Source: RPQJ01 sp963846315
GTDB taxonomy: Bacteria; Pseudomonadota; Gammaproteobacteria; Steroidobacterales; Steroidobacteraceae
Direction: 5' to 3'
Assembly (NCBI GenBank): GCA_963846315.1
Contig: CAWJVM010000006.1
Coordinates: 62,001 to 126,000, forward strand
DNA: 64,000 nucleotides
The notes under the pieces are model-generated. The model was not told where the DNA came from and searched no databases. It saw only the letters and a list, made by a program, of their open reading frames with translations. Both the position numbers and the translations under genes were made by a program. Shown one piece after another: positions 8,993 to 17,533 of this stretch; positions within the stretch are counted from its first letter, which is position 1, and every line of letters begins with the position of its first letter.

Positions 8993-9781
8993 ATGAACCG
9001 TTTCCCCACACTGTTTCTTTCGCACGGCTCGCCGATGCATGCGCTCGATGCAGGCGCCGCCGGCAAGGCGTGGCGTGGCATCGCGGATTCGCTGCCGCAA
9101 CCGCGTGCGATCCTGATGGTGTCGGCGCACTGGGAAACGTCGCTGCCGATGCTGACGGGCGGCGTCCAGCTCAAGACGATCCACGACTTCGGCGGCTTCC
9201 CCGAACCGCTGTACAAGCTGCAATACGACGCGCCTGGCTCGCCCGAGGTCGCCGAGGAGACCGCAGCGCTTCTGCGCGACGCAGGAATCACTTCATCGAT
9301 CAATGGCTGTCGCGGCATCGACCATGGTGCGTGGGTGCCGTTGCGCTGGATGTACCCGGCAATCGACGTGCCCGTCGTGCAACTGTCGGTACAGCCAGGA
9401 CTCGGCACTCCGCATCACCTGCAGATGGGGCATGCATTGCAGCCGCTCTCCGCACACGACGTGCTCGTGATCGGCTCGGGGCATGTCACGCACAACCTGC
9501 GTGACTGGATGACCAGCCGCGACGCGTTACAGCCGCTGCCGTATGTGGCGGCGTTTTCTGAGTGGCTGGCAAGTCACCTGGCGAGCAACGACGAAGCGGC
9601 ACTGCTCGCCTACCGCGAACAGGCTCCCGAGGCCGCGCGTGCCCACCCGACAGAGGAGCACTTCCTGCCGTTGTACGTCGCACTGGGAGCAGCCGGGACC
9701 AAGGTGAAATCGAGCCGGATCTACGCGGGCATGGAAGGAGCGGCCCTGTCGATGGACGCTTACCGCTTCGATACGCACTGA
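8993..9781 (+). CDS. DODA-type extradiol ring-cleavage dioxygenase (LigB superfamily, YgiD-like)
   Basis: The product resembles class III extradiol dioxygenases of the DODA/YgiD type. Conserved histidines appear in LFLSHGSPMHAL near the N-terminus, in MVSAHWET, and in HPTEEHFLPL near the C-terminus; these would bind the catalytic metal. The true physiological substrate of this group is unclear in most bacteria. The start at 8993 (MNRFPTLFLSHGSP) is preferred to the upstream ATG at 8981 because GGAG sits six bases before it and the family begins there. It follows gst after 67 bp and probably belongs to the same LysR-controlled unit. Confidence 0.88.
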   Translation: MNRFPTLFLSHGSPMHALDAGAAGKAWRGIADSLPQPRAILMVSAHWETSLPMLTGGVQLKTIHDFGGFPEPLYKLQYDAPGSPEVAEETAALLRDAGITSSINGCRGIDHGAWVPLRWMYPAIDVPVVQLSVQPGLGTPHHLQMGHALQPLSAHDVLVIGSGHVTHNLRDWMTSRDALQPLPYVAAFSEWLASHLASNDEAALLAYREQAPEAARAHPTEEHFLPLYVALGAAGTKVKSSRIYAGMEGAALSMDAYRFDTH

Positions 9782-9785
9782 GGCG

Positions 9786-10106
9786 TCAGTTATCGAGCAA
9801 GGCACGCCCGTGGTGTCGCCGATGCAGCCACAGGGTCGCCACGCGTCGAACGGAAAGGACGGCGGGCAATCCCCACGTGAGCAACCGAACGATGCGGCTG
9901 GGCCTCAGCACCACGGCCGCGACGACGACGAAGCCCACCAGCAGTGCGGGATGTGCGGCCGCTCGCCGCGAAGCAACGACTGCGGCATCGACCACCCAGA
10001 GTGATCGCCCGACATCGTCGGCCGTGAGGGCCAGGTCGCGACGCTGCGATCCGCACAGGGCGATGAGTTCGACCTGTCGCAGGGCGAGTGACTCGTTGCG
10101 GCTCAT
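9786..10106 (-). CDS. YqjK-like small protein
   Basis: The 106-residue protein is the last gene of a four-gene operon. It has a short N-terminal helix with the phrase ALRQVELIALCGSQRRDLA, a hydrophobic stretch (HPALLVGFVVVAAVVL), and a second weakly hydrophobic region. Position directly after YqjE with a 4-bp overlap, and the overall size and pattern, match YqjK of Enterobacteria. Sequence similarity at this length is weak, so the name rests largely on context. Function unknown; it is probably associated with the inner membrane. Confidence 0.65.
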   Translation of the reverse strand: MSRNESLALRQVELIALCGSQRRDLALTADDVGRSLWVVDAAVVASRRAAAHPALLVGFVVVAAVVLRPSRIVRLLTWGLPAVLSVRRVATLWLHRRHHGRALLDN

Positions 10107-10519
10107 GGCGCGCGCGGGCTGAGTTGCTCCAGGTCCCGCTCGAGTTCGCCGAGTGTCGCGGCCAACAGTCGCGTCTTTCGCTGCCCACGGCGCGCGGTCA
10201 CGATGTAGGCGACCACCGCAAGGATGACGAAGCCCACGGCCACCAGCGCAGTCGCCGCAACGCGATTCGACTCCCAGGCAGACACCACGACCGTCAGCGC
10301 GGTGAACAGCAACGCAAGACTCGCCAGCGCCAGAACGGTCATCGCCCCGACGAGCATCCCGACAATCCGGCTCAGCTCCTGCTCGAGTTCGTTGCCGAAC
10401 AGCTCGGTTCGCGTGCGCGCCATCGCGACCAGCGTCTCGAGCAATGTCCGCACGGACTCGAACAGGCCGCCGGGCGTTCGCCCGGTTGACTCCTCATGGG
10501 GGACCAGGGGCATGTTCAT
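10103..10519 (-). CDS. YqjE-like membrane protein (holin-X superfamily)
   Basis: This 138-residue protein has an amphipathic N-terminus (GLFESVRTLLETLVAMARTRTELFGNELEQE), two adjacent transmembrane helices at about residues 52-78 and 83-110, and a basic C-terminus. This is the layout of the YqjE / putative holin-X family. In enterobacteria yqjE is in an operon with the ribosome-associated membrane protein yqjD. Its own role is not established. It overlaps the next gene by 4 bp and begins 12 bp after yqjD, so the genes are cotranscribed. Confidence 0.8.
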   Translation of the reverse strand: MNMPLVPHEESTGRTPGGLFESVRTLLETLVAMARTRTELFGNELEQELSRIVGMLVGAMTVLALASLALLFTALTVVVSAWESNRVAATALVAVGFVILAVVAYIVTARRGQRKTRLLAATLGELERDLEQLSPRAP

Positions 10520-10531
10520 TGTCGCCGTGGC

Positions 10532-10840
10532 TCAGCGCCGGCCGACCAGCAGTCCCGCGACAAACGCGACGCCTGCTGCGACACCGATCGACGGCCACGG
10601 ATTCTCGTGAACATAGCCGTTGGTTGCGTGCGCGGCGGCCTTCGCCCGCTCCACCATCTGCTGTTCAATCTCGATGATGCGAGTCCGCGCGTGACGCAGC
10701 GACTGCTCGGCGCGCGTGCGCGCCTTGACGGCTAGCTCGCTGGCATCGCCGGCGGTGGCATGCACCAGCGCTTCGGTATCGTTGACGAAGGTTTTCAGGT
10801 CCTGCACGAACTGTCCGTTGCCCGTATCCATACGTTCCAT
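10532..10840 (-). CDS. YqjD/ElaB-type DUF883 protein (inner-membrane ribosome-associated family)
   Basis: A DUF883 protein of 102 residues: an acidic/helical N-terminal region (TGNGQFVQDLKTFVNDTEAL), a coiled-coil middle (AEQSLRHARTRIIEIEQQM), and a C-terminal glycine-rich membrane segment ending VGRR (NPWPSIGVAAGVAFVAGLLV). E. coli YqjD anchors stationary-phase ribosomes at the membrane; family membership suggests a related job. The start at 10840 has a strong AAGGAG seven bases upstream. An alternative ATG at 10891 would overlap the ferritin stop as ATGA and add 17 residues. Confidence 0.88.
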   Translation of the reverse strand: MERMDTGNGQFVQDLKTFVNDTEALVHATAGDASELAVKARTRAEQSLRHARTRIIEIEQQMVERAKAAAHATNGYVHENPWPSIGVAAGVAFVAGLLVGRR

Positions 10841-10887
10841 AGTCTTGCTCCTTGATGCGTTGATTGATGAGTCGCCAGCGGTGGCGG

Positions 10888-11427
10888 TCATGACGGGAAG
10901 GCGACCAGCAGATCGGCGAGCTCGTCGGCGTGCTCCTCCTCCACTGCCATGATCTCTTCGAGCATGCGGCGCGTGGTTGGATCCTTGTCACCCAGGTACT
11001 GGATGAATTCGCGGTAGCTGTCGATGGCAATGCGCTCGGCCACCAGGTCTTCCTTGATCATTCCCGAAAGCGATTCGCCGGCGATGTACTCCGCATTACT
11101 GCGGCGGGCAAGGCCGTCCGGCGCGAAGTCCGGCTCGCCTCCCAACTGCACGATGCGTGCAGCAATCAGGTCGGCGTGACCTTGCTCCTCGTTCGAATGG
11201 ACCAGGAACTCCTGCGCAACGCTCTGCGAATGGATGCCCCGCGCCATGAAGTGATGACGGCGGTAGCGCAGCACGCAGACCAGTTCCGTGGCCAGCGAAG
11301 CGTTCAGCATCTGCAACACGGCAGCACGATCGGCCGTGTAGCCGGCGGTGACGGCGCCTTCGTCGATGCGGGCGCGGGCGCGGATGCGCAAGGCCGCGAC
11401 GTCGGTCGGTACGGGTGACTGTTGCAT
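10888..11427 (-). CDS. Ferritin-like diiron protein (bacterioferritin/Dps-type)
   Basis: The first gene of the stress operon encodes a 179-residue four-helix-bundle protein. Candidate ferroxidase ligands are seen in ATELVCVLRYRRH, HSNEEQGHADLIAARI, KEDLVAERIAIDSY and VEEEHADELADLL, matching the E/ExxH spacing of ferritin-like di-iron proteins. It could store or oxidise iron and limit oxidative damage. The C-terminus is short compared with classical bacterioferritin, and no haem-binding methionine can be assigned with confidence. The genes after it are the DUF883/YqjE/YqjK set, so all may respond together to stationary-phase stress. Confidence 0.85.
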   Translation of the reverse strand: MQQSPVPTDVAALRIRARARIDEGAVTAGYTADRAAVLQMLNASLATELVCVLRYRRHHFMARGIHSQSVAQEFLVHSNEEQGHADLIAARIVQLGGEPDFAPDGLARRSNAEYIAGESLSGMIKEDLVAERIAIDSYREFIQYLGDKDPTTRRMLEEIMAVEEEHADELADLLVAFPS

Positions 11428-11568
11428 GCGGGTTCCCGGTTGAATATGGGACTCAGCTTGCGACTTCCCGCCGCCAGACTCCGTTCGCTATCGCACCCAC
11501 CGGTGCGTCAAGACCAAGCGTGCGCCCGGAAAAGTTGAGGCCCGGACTGTGCCGGGCCTCATCTTGGT

Positions 11569-12879
11569 TTACGCCTGCGAGCCGTAGCTCCGGGGTTTGG
11601 GGCGACGGGCGCCACCGCCGCCACCCGGCCGGCCATGCGCCTGTCCGCCGGTACGCTGGCCCTGCGGCTTGGCGTGACGCTGCTGCTGGGCACGCGGATC
11701 GACGTGACGCGGTTCGCGCGTCTTGCCTTCACCCGACGGACGCGGGATCTGCGTGCGGTCGAGCGGCAGCACGTTGATCTTGCGGCCGAGCACGCGCTCG
11801 ATCGCGCGGAGCCGATCACGCTCGTCGTCCGACACCAGCGACAACGCCTGGCCCGTGGAACCGGCACGACCGGTGCGGCCGATGCGGTGCACGTAGTCTT
11901 CCGGCACGTGCGGCAGTTCGTAGTTCACGACCTGCGGCAGTTCGGTGATGTCGAGGCCGCGCGCGGCGATGTCGGTCGCGACCAGCACCTGCACCTTGTA
12001 TTCCTTGAAGTCTTCGAGCGCGCGCGTACGGGCACTCTGCGACTTGTTGCCGTGGATCGCGGCGCACTGCAGCCCGTCGTGCGTCAACTGCTCGGCCAGG
12101 CGATTGGCGCCGTGCTTGGTGCGGGTGAAGACCAGCGTTTGCGCGTTGGGCCCGGACTTGAGCAGGTGGCTCAACACGGCGCGCTTCTCGCCCTGCGAGA
12201 CCAGGTGCACGCGGTGGTCGACGAGTTCGGTGGGGGCATTGCGCGGCGCGACTTCGATCGTGAGCGGATTGCGCAGCAGGCCGTTCGCGAGTCCACGAAT
12301 GTCTTCCGAGAACGTCGCCGAGAACAGCAGGTTCTGGCGGTTCGGCGGCAGCATCGCGAGCACGCGACGAATGTCGCGGATGAAGCCCATGTCGAGCATG
12401 CGGTCGGCTTCGTCGAGGATCAGGTAGCGCACGCTGCGCAGGTCGATGTTGCGCTCGTTCGCGTGGTCGAGCAGGCGGCCCGGCGTGGCGACGACGATGT
12501 CGACACCGCGGCGCAGCAGGTCGATCTGCGGGCGCGGGCTGACGCCGCCGAAGATCAGCGCCGACTGCTGGCGCAGATGGGTGCCGAGATCGGCGATGGA
12601 CTGCTGGACCTGCGCCGCGAGTTCGCGGGTCGGCACGAGCACGAGAGCACGCGGCGCGCGCGAACCACGCGGATTCGGCTGGTCTTCGTGCAGCTTCTGC
12701 AGCAGCGGCAGCGCGAAAGCGGCCGTCTTGCCAGTGCCCGTCTGGGCAGCGGCAAGCAGGTCACGACCTTCGAGCACCGCCGGGATGCCGCGCGACTGAA
12801 TGGGGGTTGGCTGCGTGTAGCCCATTTCGACGACCGCACGCACGAGCTCGGCCTGGAGGCCGAAATTTTCAAATGACAT
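11569..12879 (-). CDS. rhlE: DEAD-box RNA helicase RhlE
   Basis: A 436-residue ATP-dependent RNA helicase involved in ribosome assembly and RNA turnover. Motifs in order: Q motif GYTQPTPIQ, Walker A AQTGTGKT, PTRELA, TPGRLLD, LDEADRMLDMGF, SATFS, TLVFTRTK, ATDIAARGLD and HRIGRTGRAG. The last ~60 residues are basic and rich in Gly, Arg and Gln, the RNA-binding tail typical of RhlE. The start MSFENFGL (12879) matches the family; a longer reading from 12930 is less likely. A 215-bp leader with several hairpins precedes the gene and may regulate translation. Confidence 0.95.
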   Translation of the reverse strand: MSFENFGLQAELVRAVVEMGYTQPTPIQSRGIPAVLEGRDLLAAAQTGTGKTAAFALPLLQKLHEDQPNPRGSRAPRALVLVPTRELAAQVQQSIADLGTHLRQQSALIFGGVSPRPQIDLLRRGVDIVVATPGRLLDHANERNIDLRSVRYLILDEADRMLDMGFIRDIRRVLAMLPPNRQNLLFSATFSEDIRGLANGLLRNPLTIEVAPRNAPTELVDHRVHLVSQGEKRAVLSHLLKSGPNAQTLVFTRTKHGANRLAEQLTHDGLQCAAIHGNKSQSARTRALEDFKEYKVQVLVATDIAARGLDITELPQVVNYELPHVPEDYVHRIGRTGRAGSTGQALSLVSDDERDRLRAIERVLGRKINVLPLDRTQIPRPSGEGKTREPRHVDPRAQQQRHAKPQGQRTGGQAHGRPGGGGGARRPKPRSYGSQA

Positions 12880-13094
12880 TGAGAGACTTATCCGAGCGCC
12901 AAGCCTGCGCGTGCAAGCACGCGCGGGCACCGGACTGGCGCCGTAACTTTGATGAATCGAGCAGCGAAATGCAGACTTCGATCAGTCTGCAGGAGGGGCC
13001 GCATAGGCATTCCCGTGGCGGGAAGCGCTGAAGAACCTCGTGCGCAGACCGGACTGCGCGGCGGCAAACTGTAGCGGAAGTCTACCTGAAACCT
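12880..13094 (-). promoter_or_regulatory. Structured leader region upstream of rhlE
   Basis: The 215 bp between the M20 peptidase stop and rhlE contain no gene but carry two strong hairpins. One is an 8-bp perfect palindrome GCGCGTGC-AA-GCACGCGC (12907-12924). The other is a 7-bp stem GCAGACT/AGTCTGC with a 6-nt loop (12971-12990). They lie roughly 30 and 90 nt upstream of the rhlE start. Long structured leaders are known for cold-induced helicase mRNAs. Whether this one regulates is inference. Confidence 0.4.
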
Positions 13095-14513
13095 CTATTT
13101 CATGCCAGCGAGCGTAGTGAGCAGCACGTACCAGTGATCCAAACCAGCGTAAAACGCAGCAACCGGAAGGCGTTCGTTCAATCCGTGCGCGAACTCGTCC
13201 TTTTCTTTCATGAAGATGCTGCTGACGCCGTAGGTTGGAATGCCTGCACCACGGAAGATGGAGCCGTCGGTGGCGTAGGGAGCCATGTCCGGCACGATCG
13301 GCACGCCAGGATGACTCGCCCGCACTGCCTTGGTCACGGCTGCAAGGACGTCACTGCGCATCGGGGACGGCGGGCTCGAATGCGGTTCGCCGAGCACCTT
13401 CACTTCGATCTTATCGCCCACGACGTGCTGCAGCGAGTCGCGCACTTCGGCCACGCTGGTGCCGGGGAAGATGCGGCAATTGACCGTGGCGGTGGCTGAC
13501 TGGGGCAAAGCGTTGTCCGCATGACCTCCGGTGAGCATCGTTGCGACACAAGTGGTGCGGGTGCGCCCGATCAGGGCCGGGTTCTTCGCAAGGACGGCTG
13601 CAGCCTCGGCATCGCCTGGGTTCGCCGCGAACTTCGCCATGGCCTGGCCCAACTCGCCAGGCGTGACGGGGGCCGTCGCCTTGAAGCTGCCGATCGTCCA
13701 CTCGTTCCACATCACCGGGAACGAGTAGCCCTGCACTGCCTTGAGCGCATCGGCGAGCTGGTAGATCGCATTGTCGGGCCGCGGCTGCGAACTGTGTCCA
13801 CCCGGGTTGCGCGCCGTGAGCGCAAAGCTCGCATAGGACTTCTCGGCGCCTTGCACCGCATAGAACTGCGGCTCGCCCGTCTCGTCGTCGAGCGTGCCGC
13901 CACCGCCGTCGCCATTCAGCGCAAATTCGGCATCGGTCAGCGTGCGGTACTGGGTCGCGAGTTCACGCGCGGAGTCCATCTGCGTCTCCTCGTCGCCGGA
14001 GAAAGCGATGATGAGGTCGCGCGTGGGCACGAACTTCTCGGCCTTGAGTCGCAGGAACGTGGCCGTGATCAGGGCGATCTCTCCCTTGACGTCCATCGTG
14101 CCGCGCCCGAAGAAATAGCCGTTCTCCTCGATGAGCTTGAACGGATCGCGCTCCCAGTCTTCCGGCTTCGCCGTGACGACGTCCATGTGGGCAATCAGCA
14201 GGATCGGTTTGCCGCCCGTGCCGTTGCCGCGGTAACGCACCACGAGGGATGCCGTGTCGCCGGAGGGCAGGACGTGAATATCGCCCTCGGGAAAGCCGGC
14301 CGCACGGAAGCGGTCCGCCAGGTAGTGTGCGACCGTCGGGACCTGGCCGAGGCCCGCGGAACTCGGGATAGAGACGATCCGGTCGAGGATCGCGCGCGCA
14401 TCCGCGCGTACGCTGGCCGGGGCGTCGGCACGCACCGTCCCGGCGCAGCAGCACGCCAGCGCCATCATTGATCCCATCAGTCGCATCCGCATGCTGTCAC
14501 CTGTCGCGTTCAT
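13095..14513 (-). CDS. Exported M20-family metallopeptidase
   Basis: A 472-residue zinc carboxy- or dipeptidase of family M20 with an N-terminal signal peptide (ALACCCAGTVRA-DAP), so likely periplasmic. Visible metal and catalytic motifs: LIAHMDVV (first His and catalytic Asp), FFGRGTMDVKGE (bridging Asp), AFSGDEET (catalytic and metal Glu), ALNGDGGG, and FAHGLNERLP (last His). The lid/dimerisation domain is inserted at about residues 225-345. Substrate is unknown; the family cleaves small peptides and N-acylated amino acids. The start at 14513 is kept, although an ATG seven codons later is also possible. It lies 102 bp after the YcaQ gene on the same strand. Confidence 0.9.
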   Translation of the reverse strand: MNATGDSMRMRLMGSMMALACCCAGTVRADAPASVRADARAILDRIVSIPSSAGLGQVPTVAHYLADRFRAAGFPEGDIHVLPSGDTASLVVRYRGNGTGGKPILLIAHMDVVTAKPEDWERDPFKLIEENGYFFGRGTMDVKGEIALITATFLRLKAEKFVPTRDLIIAFSGDEETQMDSARELATQYRTLTDAEFALNGDGGGGTLDDETGEPQFYAVQGAEKSYASFALTARNPGGHSSQPRPDNAIYQLADALKAVQGYSFPVMWNEWTIGSFKATAPVTPGELGQAMAKFAANPGDAEAAAVLAKNPALIGRTRTTCVATMLTGGHADNALPQSATATVNCRIFPGTSVAEVRDSLQHVVGDKIEVKVLGEPHSSPPSPMRSDVLAAVTKAVRASHPGVPIVPDMAPYATDGSIFRGAGIPTYGVSSIFMKEKDEFAHGLNERLPVAAFYAGLDHWYVLLTTLAGMK

Positions 14514-14615
14514 CAGTGTTCCGCTCGTTCGATTCGTTCAATGCGCCGCATTGTCGCCTACATGCGCCTGCATACGCCTGCATCGCTGGTTCAGGTTCAC
14601 GCGAGCGACCCAGGG

Positions 14616-15815
14616 TCATGCCTGATTCCTGGCCCGGCCGCGCACCACGGCGCGCAACCCGAGCCAGGGTGCCAGCAGGTCGAGTTCGTCGCGCAGGCCG
14701 GCATCGACGGCGCGCCGGTCCACGTCCGGTTCGTAATGCGTCTTGATGACGCGCAACTTGCCTGCCTCGCGGTCGGACTTCAGGTCCACGCGGGCGACGA
14801 GCCTGTCCTGCAGCAGGAACGGCAGTACGTAATAGCCATGGACGCGCTTGTGCGAGGGCGTGTAAATCTCGATGCGGTAGTGAAAATCGAACAGGCGTTG
14901 CAGCCGGTCCCGGAACCAGACCAGTGAATCGAATGGCGACAACAAGGCACGGGCGTCGATGCGGGCGGGCACCCGGGTTCCGGCAGCCATGTACGAAGGG
15001 CCTTTCCAACCCTCCACCTGCACGGGCACCAGGTCCCGCGACTCGACGAGATCGGTGATGCCAGCCTTTGCATCTGCCGGACCGAGCCGGAAGTAGTCGC
15101 GCAGGTCGCGCTCGGTGGCAACGCCCATCGCTACGCTCGCAATGCGCAGCAACTCGCGGTGCGCGTCCTCGACCGCCGGCGTGGGGGCGTCGACGACGGC
15201 TTGCGGCAGTACCCGCTCGGTCAGGTCATAGACACGTTCGAAGCGGCGTCGCGAATGCGTGGTGACCTGCCCGGTCCAGAACAGCCACTCGAGGGCGATC
15301 TTGCCTTCGCTCCAGCCCCACCAGCTGCTCTTGCGGCGGTCGCCGGTGCCGATCTCGGACACGCCGAGCGGTCCTCGATCACGAACTTCCGCCAGCACCT
15401 CGGCGCAGAAGGCGGCTCGTTCACGACCGAATCGAGCGACGTTGCCCCAGGTCCCGTCACCGTTCTTCGCGCGCTGCATGCGCCAGCGCAATAACGGCTG
15501 ACACTCGACCGGCAGCAGTGACGCCTCGTGACCCCAGTACTCGAACACCTGCCGTCGGCGCCCGCCGTAGGCCGCTTCGTCCAGCAGCGACATCGAGTAC
15601 GCCCCCAGCCGCGAGAACAGCGGCAGGTAGTGCGACCGGACGAGCACATTCACCGAGTCGATCTGCAGCAGGCCCAAGGCGCGCACGGTGCGCACGACAT
15701 CGGACTTCACCACGTCCCGGTCGGGTCGTGGACGGCCGAACCCCTGCGCCGCCAGCACGACCCGGCGCGCCTCGAGCAGCGACAACCCGTCGCGCGGCCT
15801 GCGGAGGTTGCTCAT
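14616..15815 (-). CDS. Winged-helix DNA glycosylase of the AlkX/YcaQ family
   Basis: A 399-residue HTH_42 family protein. E. coli YcaQ (AlkX) unhooks DNA interstrand crosslinks and removes bulky alkylated bases. Here the N-terminal tandem winged-helix region (RDVVKSDVVRTVRALGLLQIDSV) is followed by QIDSVNVLVRSHY, which contains the Q-x-D catalytic motif of the family. The conserved EYWGHEASL and LLSPFDSLVWFRDRLQRLF stretches follow. Length is normal. It is convergent with nothing nearby; its start region overlaps the 5' leader of the divergent FAD oxidoreductase. Confidence 0.88.
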   Translation of the reverse strand: MSNLRRPRDGLSLLEARRVVLAAQGFGRPRPDRDVVKSDVVRTVRALGLLQIDSVNVLVRSHYLPLFSRLGAYSMSLLDEAAYGGRRRQVFEYWGHEASLLPVECQPLLRWRMQRAKNGDGTWGNVARFGRERAAFCAEVLAEVRDRGPLGVSEIGTGDRRKSSWWGWSEGKIALEWLFWTGQVTTHSRRRFERVYDLTERVLPQAVVDAPTPAVEDAHRELLRIASVAMGVATERDLRDYFRLGPADAKAGITDLVESRDLVPVQVEGWKGPSYMAAGTRVPARIDARALLSPFDSLVWFRDRLQRLFDFHYRIEIYTPSHKRVHGYYVLPFLLQDRLVARVDLKSDREAGKLRVIKTHYEPDVDRRAVDAGLRDELDLLAPWLGLRAVVRGRARNQA

Positions 15816-15876
15816 GCAGGCGATGATACCGTCGCGTTACGCTTGGCACCTCGCCATCCTCCCCTGGAGTGGTCGA

Positions 15877-17475
15877 ATGATCCGCTATTCGGCAGACGTG
15901 ATCGTGATCGGCGCCGGCATTGCGGGCGTGACGGCGGCCATCGAATTGCTGGACCGCGGCCGGCGCGTGCTGCTGCTCGATCGTGATACCGAAGAGAACA
16001 TGGGCGGTCTCGCGAAGGAGAGCTTCGGCGGCATCTGGTTTGCCGGCACTCCGCTGCAGAAGCGCTATGGCATTCGCGATGGCGCACAACAGGGCCTGCG
16101 CGACTGGCATGCCTTCGCGGAGTTCGGTCCGGACGACCACTGGCCGCGTGCCTGGGCCGAGGCTTATGTCCATCGCGCCAACGAAGAGATCTACGACTGG
16201 CTCCGTGGCGTCGGCGTGCAGTTCATGCCGATGCCCCTGTGGGTGGAGCGCGGACTGCATACGCCGGGAAATTCGGTGCCTCGCTGGCACATCGTCTGGG
16301 GCACTGGCCACGAACTGCAGGTGGTGCTGAATACGCATTTGCTGGCGCGGCCGAATCGCGACCGGCTCGACCTGCGGTTCGAGCACTGTGTCGAGTCACT
16401 CGTCGTCACGAACGGTCGCGTGACAGGCTGCCGCGGCCGGCTCGAAGGCAGCGACGACGAGTTCGAGGCCAGCGCCGAAAACGTCGTGATCGCCAGCGGC
16501 GGCATCAACGGCAACCTCGAACGCGTGCGGCAGAACTGGCATGCGGACTGGTCGCAACCACCGGCCACGCTGCTGAACGGCTCGCACAAGTACGCAGATG
16601 GCACGCTGCACGATGCGGCGGCTGCGCACGGAGCGCGCATCACGCATTTGGACTGGCAGTGGAATTACGCCGCAGGCGTCCACCACTGGCAGCCGCGAAA
16701 ACCGTCGCATGGACTCTCGCTCGTGCCGCCGAAGTCGGCGCTGTGGCTCAACTGGCGCGGCGAACGCATCGGCCCGATGCCGCTGGTCACCGGCTTCGAC
16801 ACGCACGACCTGGTCGCACAGATCTGCCGGCAGGAACGCGCCTATTCATGGCAGCTGCTGAACCGCCGGATCATGCTCAGGGAACTCGCGATCTCGGGCG
16901 GTGAATTCAATCCGTCGTTCCGGCGCAAGAGCCGGCTGGCCGTCGCGCGCGACATGGTGCTCGGCAACCATTGGCTCTACGACCAGCTGACGCAATTCTG
17001 CCCGGACGTCGTGGTCGCACCCACGGTCGAAGCGCTGGTCGAGAAAATGAACGTACTGACCGGCGACGGGTCGGTCGACGTCGATGCCGTCCGGACCGCG
17101 GCGACGAATTACGACGACATCATCGGTCTCGGTCCACGGTTCCACACCGACGACCAGTTGCGCCGCATCGAGTTCGCCCGCCGCTGGATCGGTGACCGGC
17201 TGCGTACCTGCAAGTTCCAGCCGATCCTCGAGCCGTCGGCGGGCCCATTGGTCGCGATCCGCGAGTTCATCATCAGCCGCAAGAGCATGGGTGGACTGCA
17301 GACCGACCTGGAATGCCGCGTGCTGAACCACTCCGGCGAACCGATTCCCGGCCTGTATGCGGCGGGTGAGAGCGCCGGCTTTGGCGGTGGCGGGATGAAT
17401 GGCAAGCGCGGGCTCGAAGGCACGTTCCTCGGTGGGTGCCTGCTCGGTGGCCGGATTGCCGGCCGGGTCACCTGA
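15877..17475 (+). CDS. FAD-dependent oxidoreductase, KstD-like
   Basis: A 532-residue flavoprotein of the fumarate reductase/3-ketosteroid dehydrogenase-like superfamily (COG3573 type). The N-terminus has the dinucleotide-binding fold (VIVIGAGIAGVTAAIELLDRG, then a Glu/Asp at strand 2, LLLDRD). The C-terminus has the second FAD contact (GLYAAGESAGFGGGGMNGKRG). The reaction cannot be stated from sequence; ketosteroid 1-dehydrogenases are one branch only. The start at 15877 has GGAG seven bases upstream, and the 63 codons before it do not look like protein. Confidence 0.82.
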   Translation: MIRYSADVIVIGAGIAGVTAAIELLDRGRRVLLLDRDTEENMGGLAKESFGGIWFAGTPLQKRYGIRDGAQQGLRDWHAFAEFGPDDHWPRAWAEAYVHRANEEIYDWLRGVGVQFMPMPLWVERGLHTPGNSVPRWHIVWGTGHELQVVLNTHLLARPNRDRLDLRFEHCVESLVVTNGRVTGCRGRLEGSDDEFEASAENVVIASGGINGNLERVRQNWHADWSQPPATLLNGSHKYADGTLHDAAAAHGARITHLDWQWNYAAGVHHWQPRKPSHGLSLVPPKSALWLNWRGERIGPMPLVTGFDTHDLVAQICRQERAYSWQLLNRRIMLRELAISGGEFNPSFRRKSRLAVARDMVLGNHWLYDQLTQFCPDVVVAPTVEALVEKMNVLTGDGSVDVDAVRTAATNYDDIIGLGPRFHTDDQLRRIEFARRWIGDRLRTCKFQPILEPSAGPLVAIREFIISRKSMGGLQTDLECRVLNHSGEPIPGLYAAGESAGFGGGGMNGKRGLEGTFLGGCLLGGRIAGRVT

Positions 17476-17503
17476 CGGAGCACTCGCCCGACCGATCGGT
17501 CGA

Positions 17504-17527
17504 CCTCTCCCGCTGCAGCGGGAGAGG
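17504..17527. repeat. Short palindromic intergenic repeat (copy 2)
   Basis: A 10-bp inverted repeat CCTCTCCCGC and GCGGGAGAGG with the loop TGCA. It is nearly identical in arm sequence to the unit at 8936-8961 and lies between two convergent stop codons. It could act as a bidirectional transcript end, but it has no T-tract. Confidence 0.75.
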
Positions 17528-17533
17528 CGCGGA

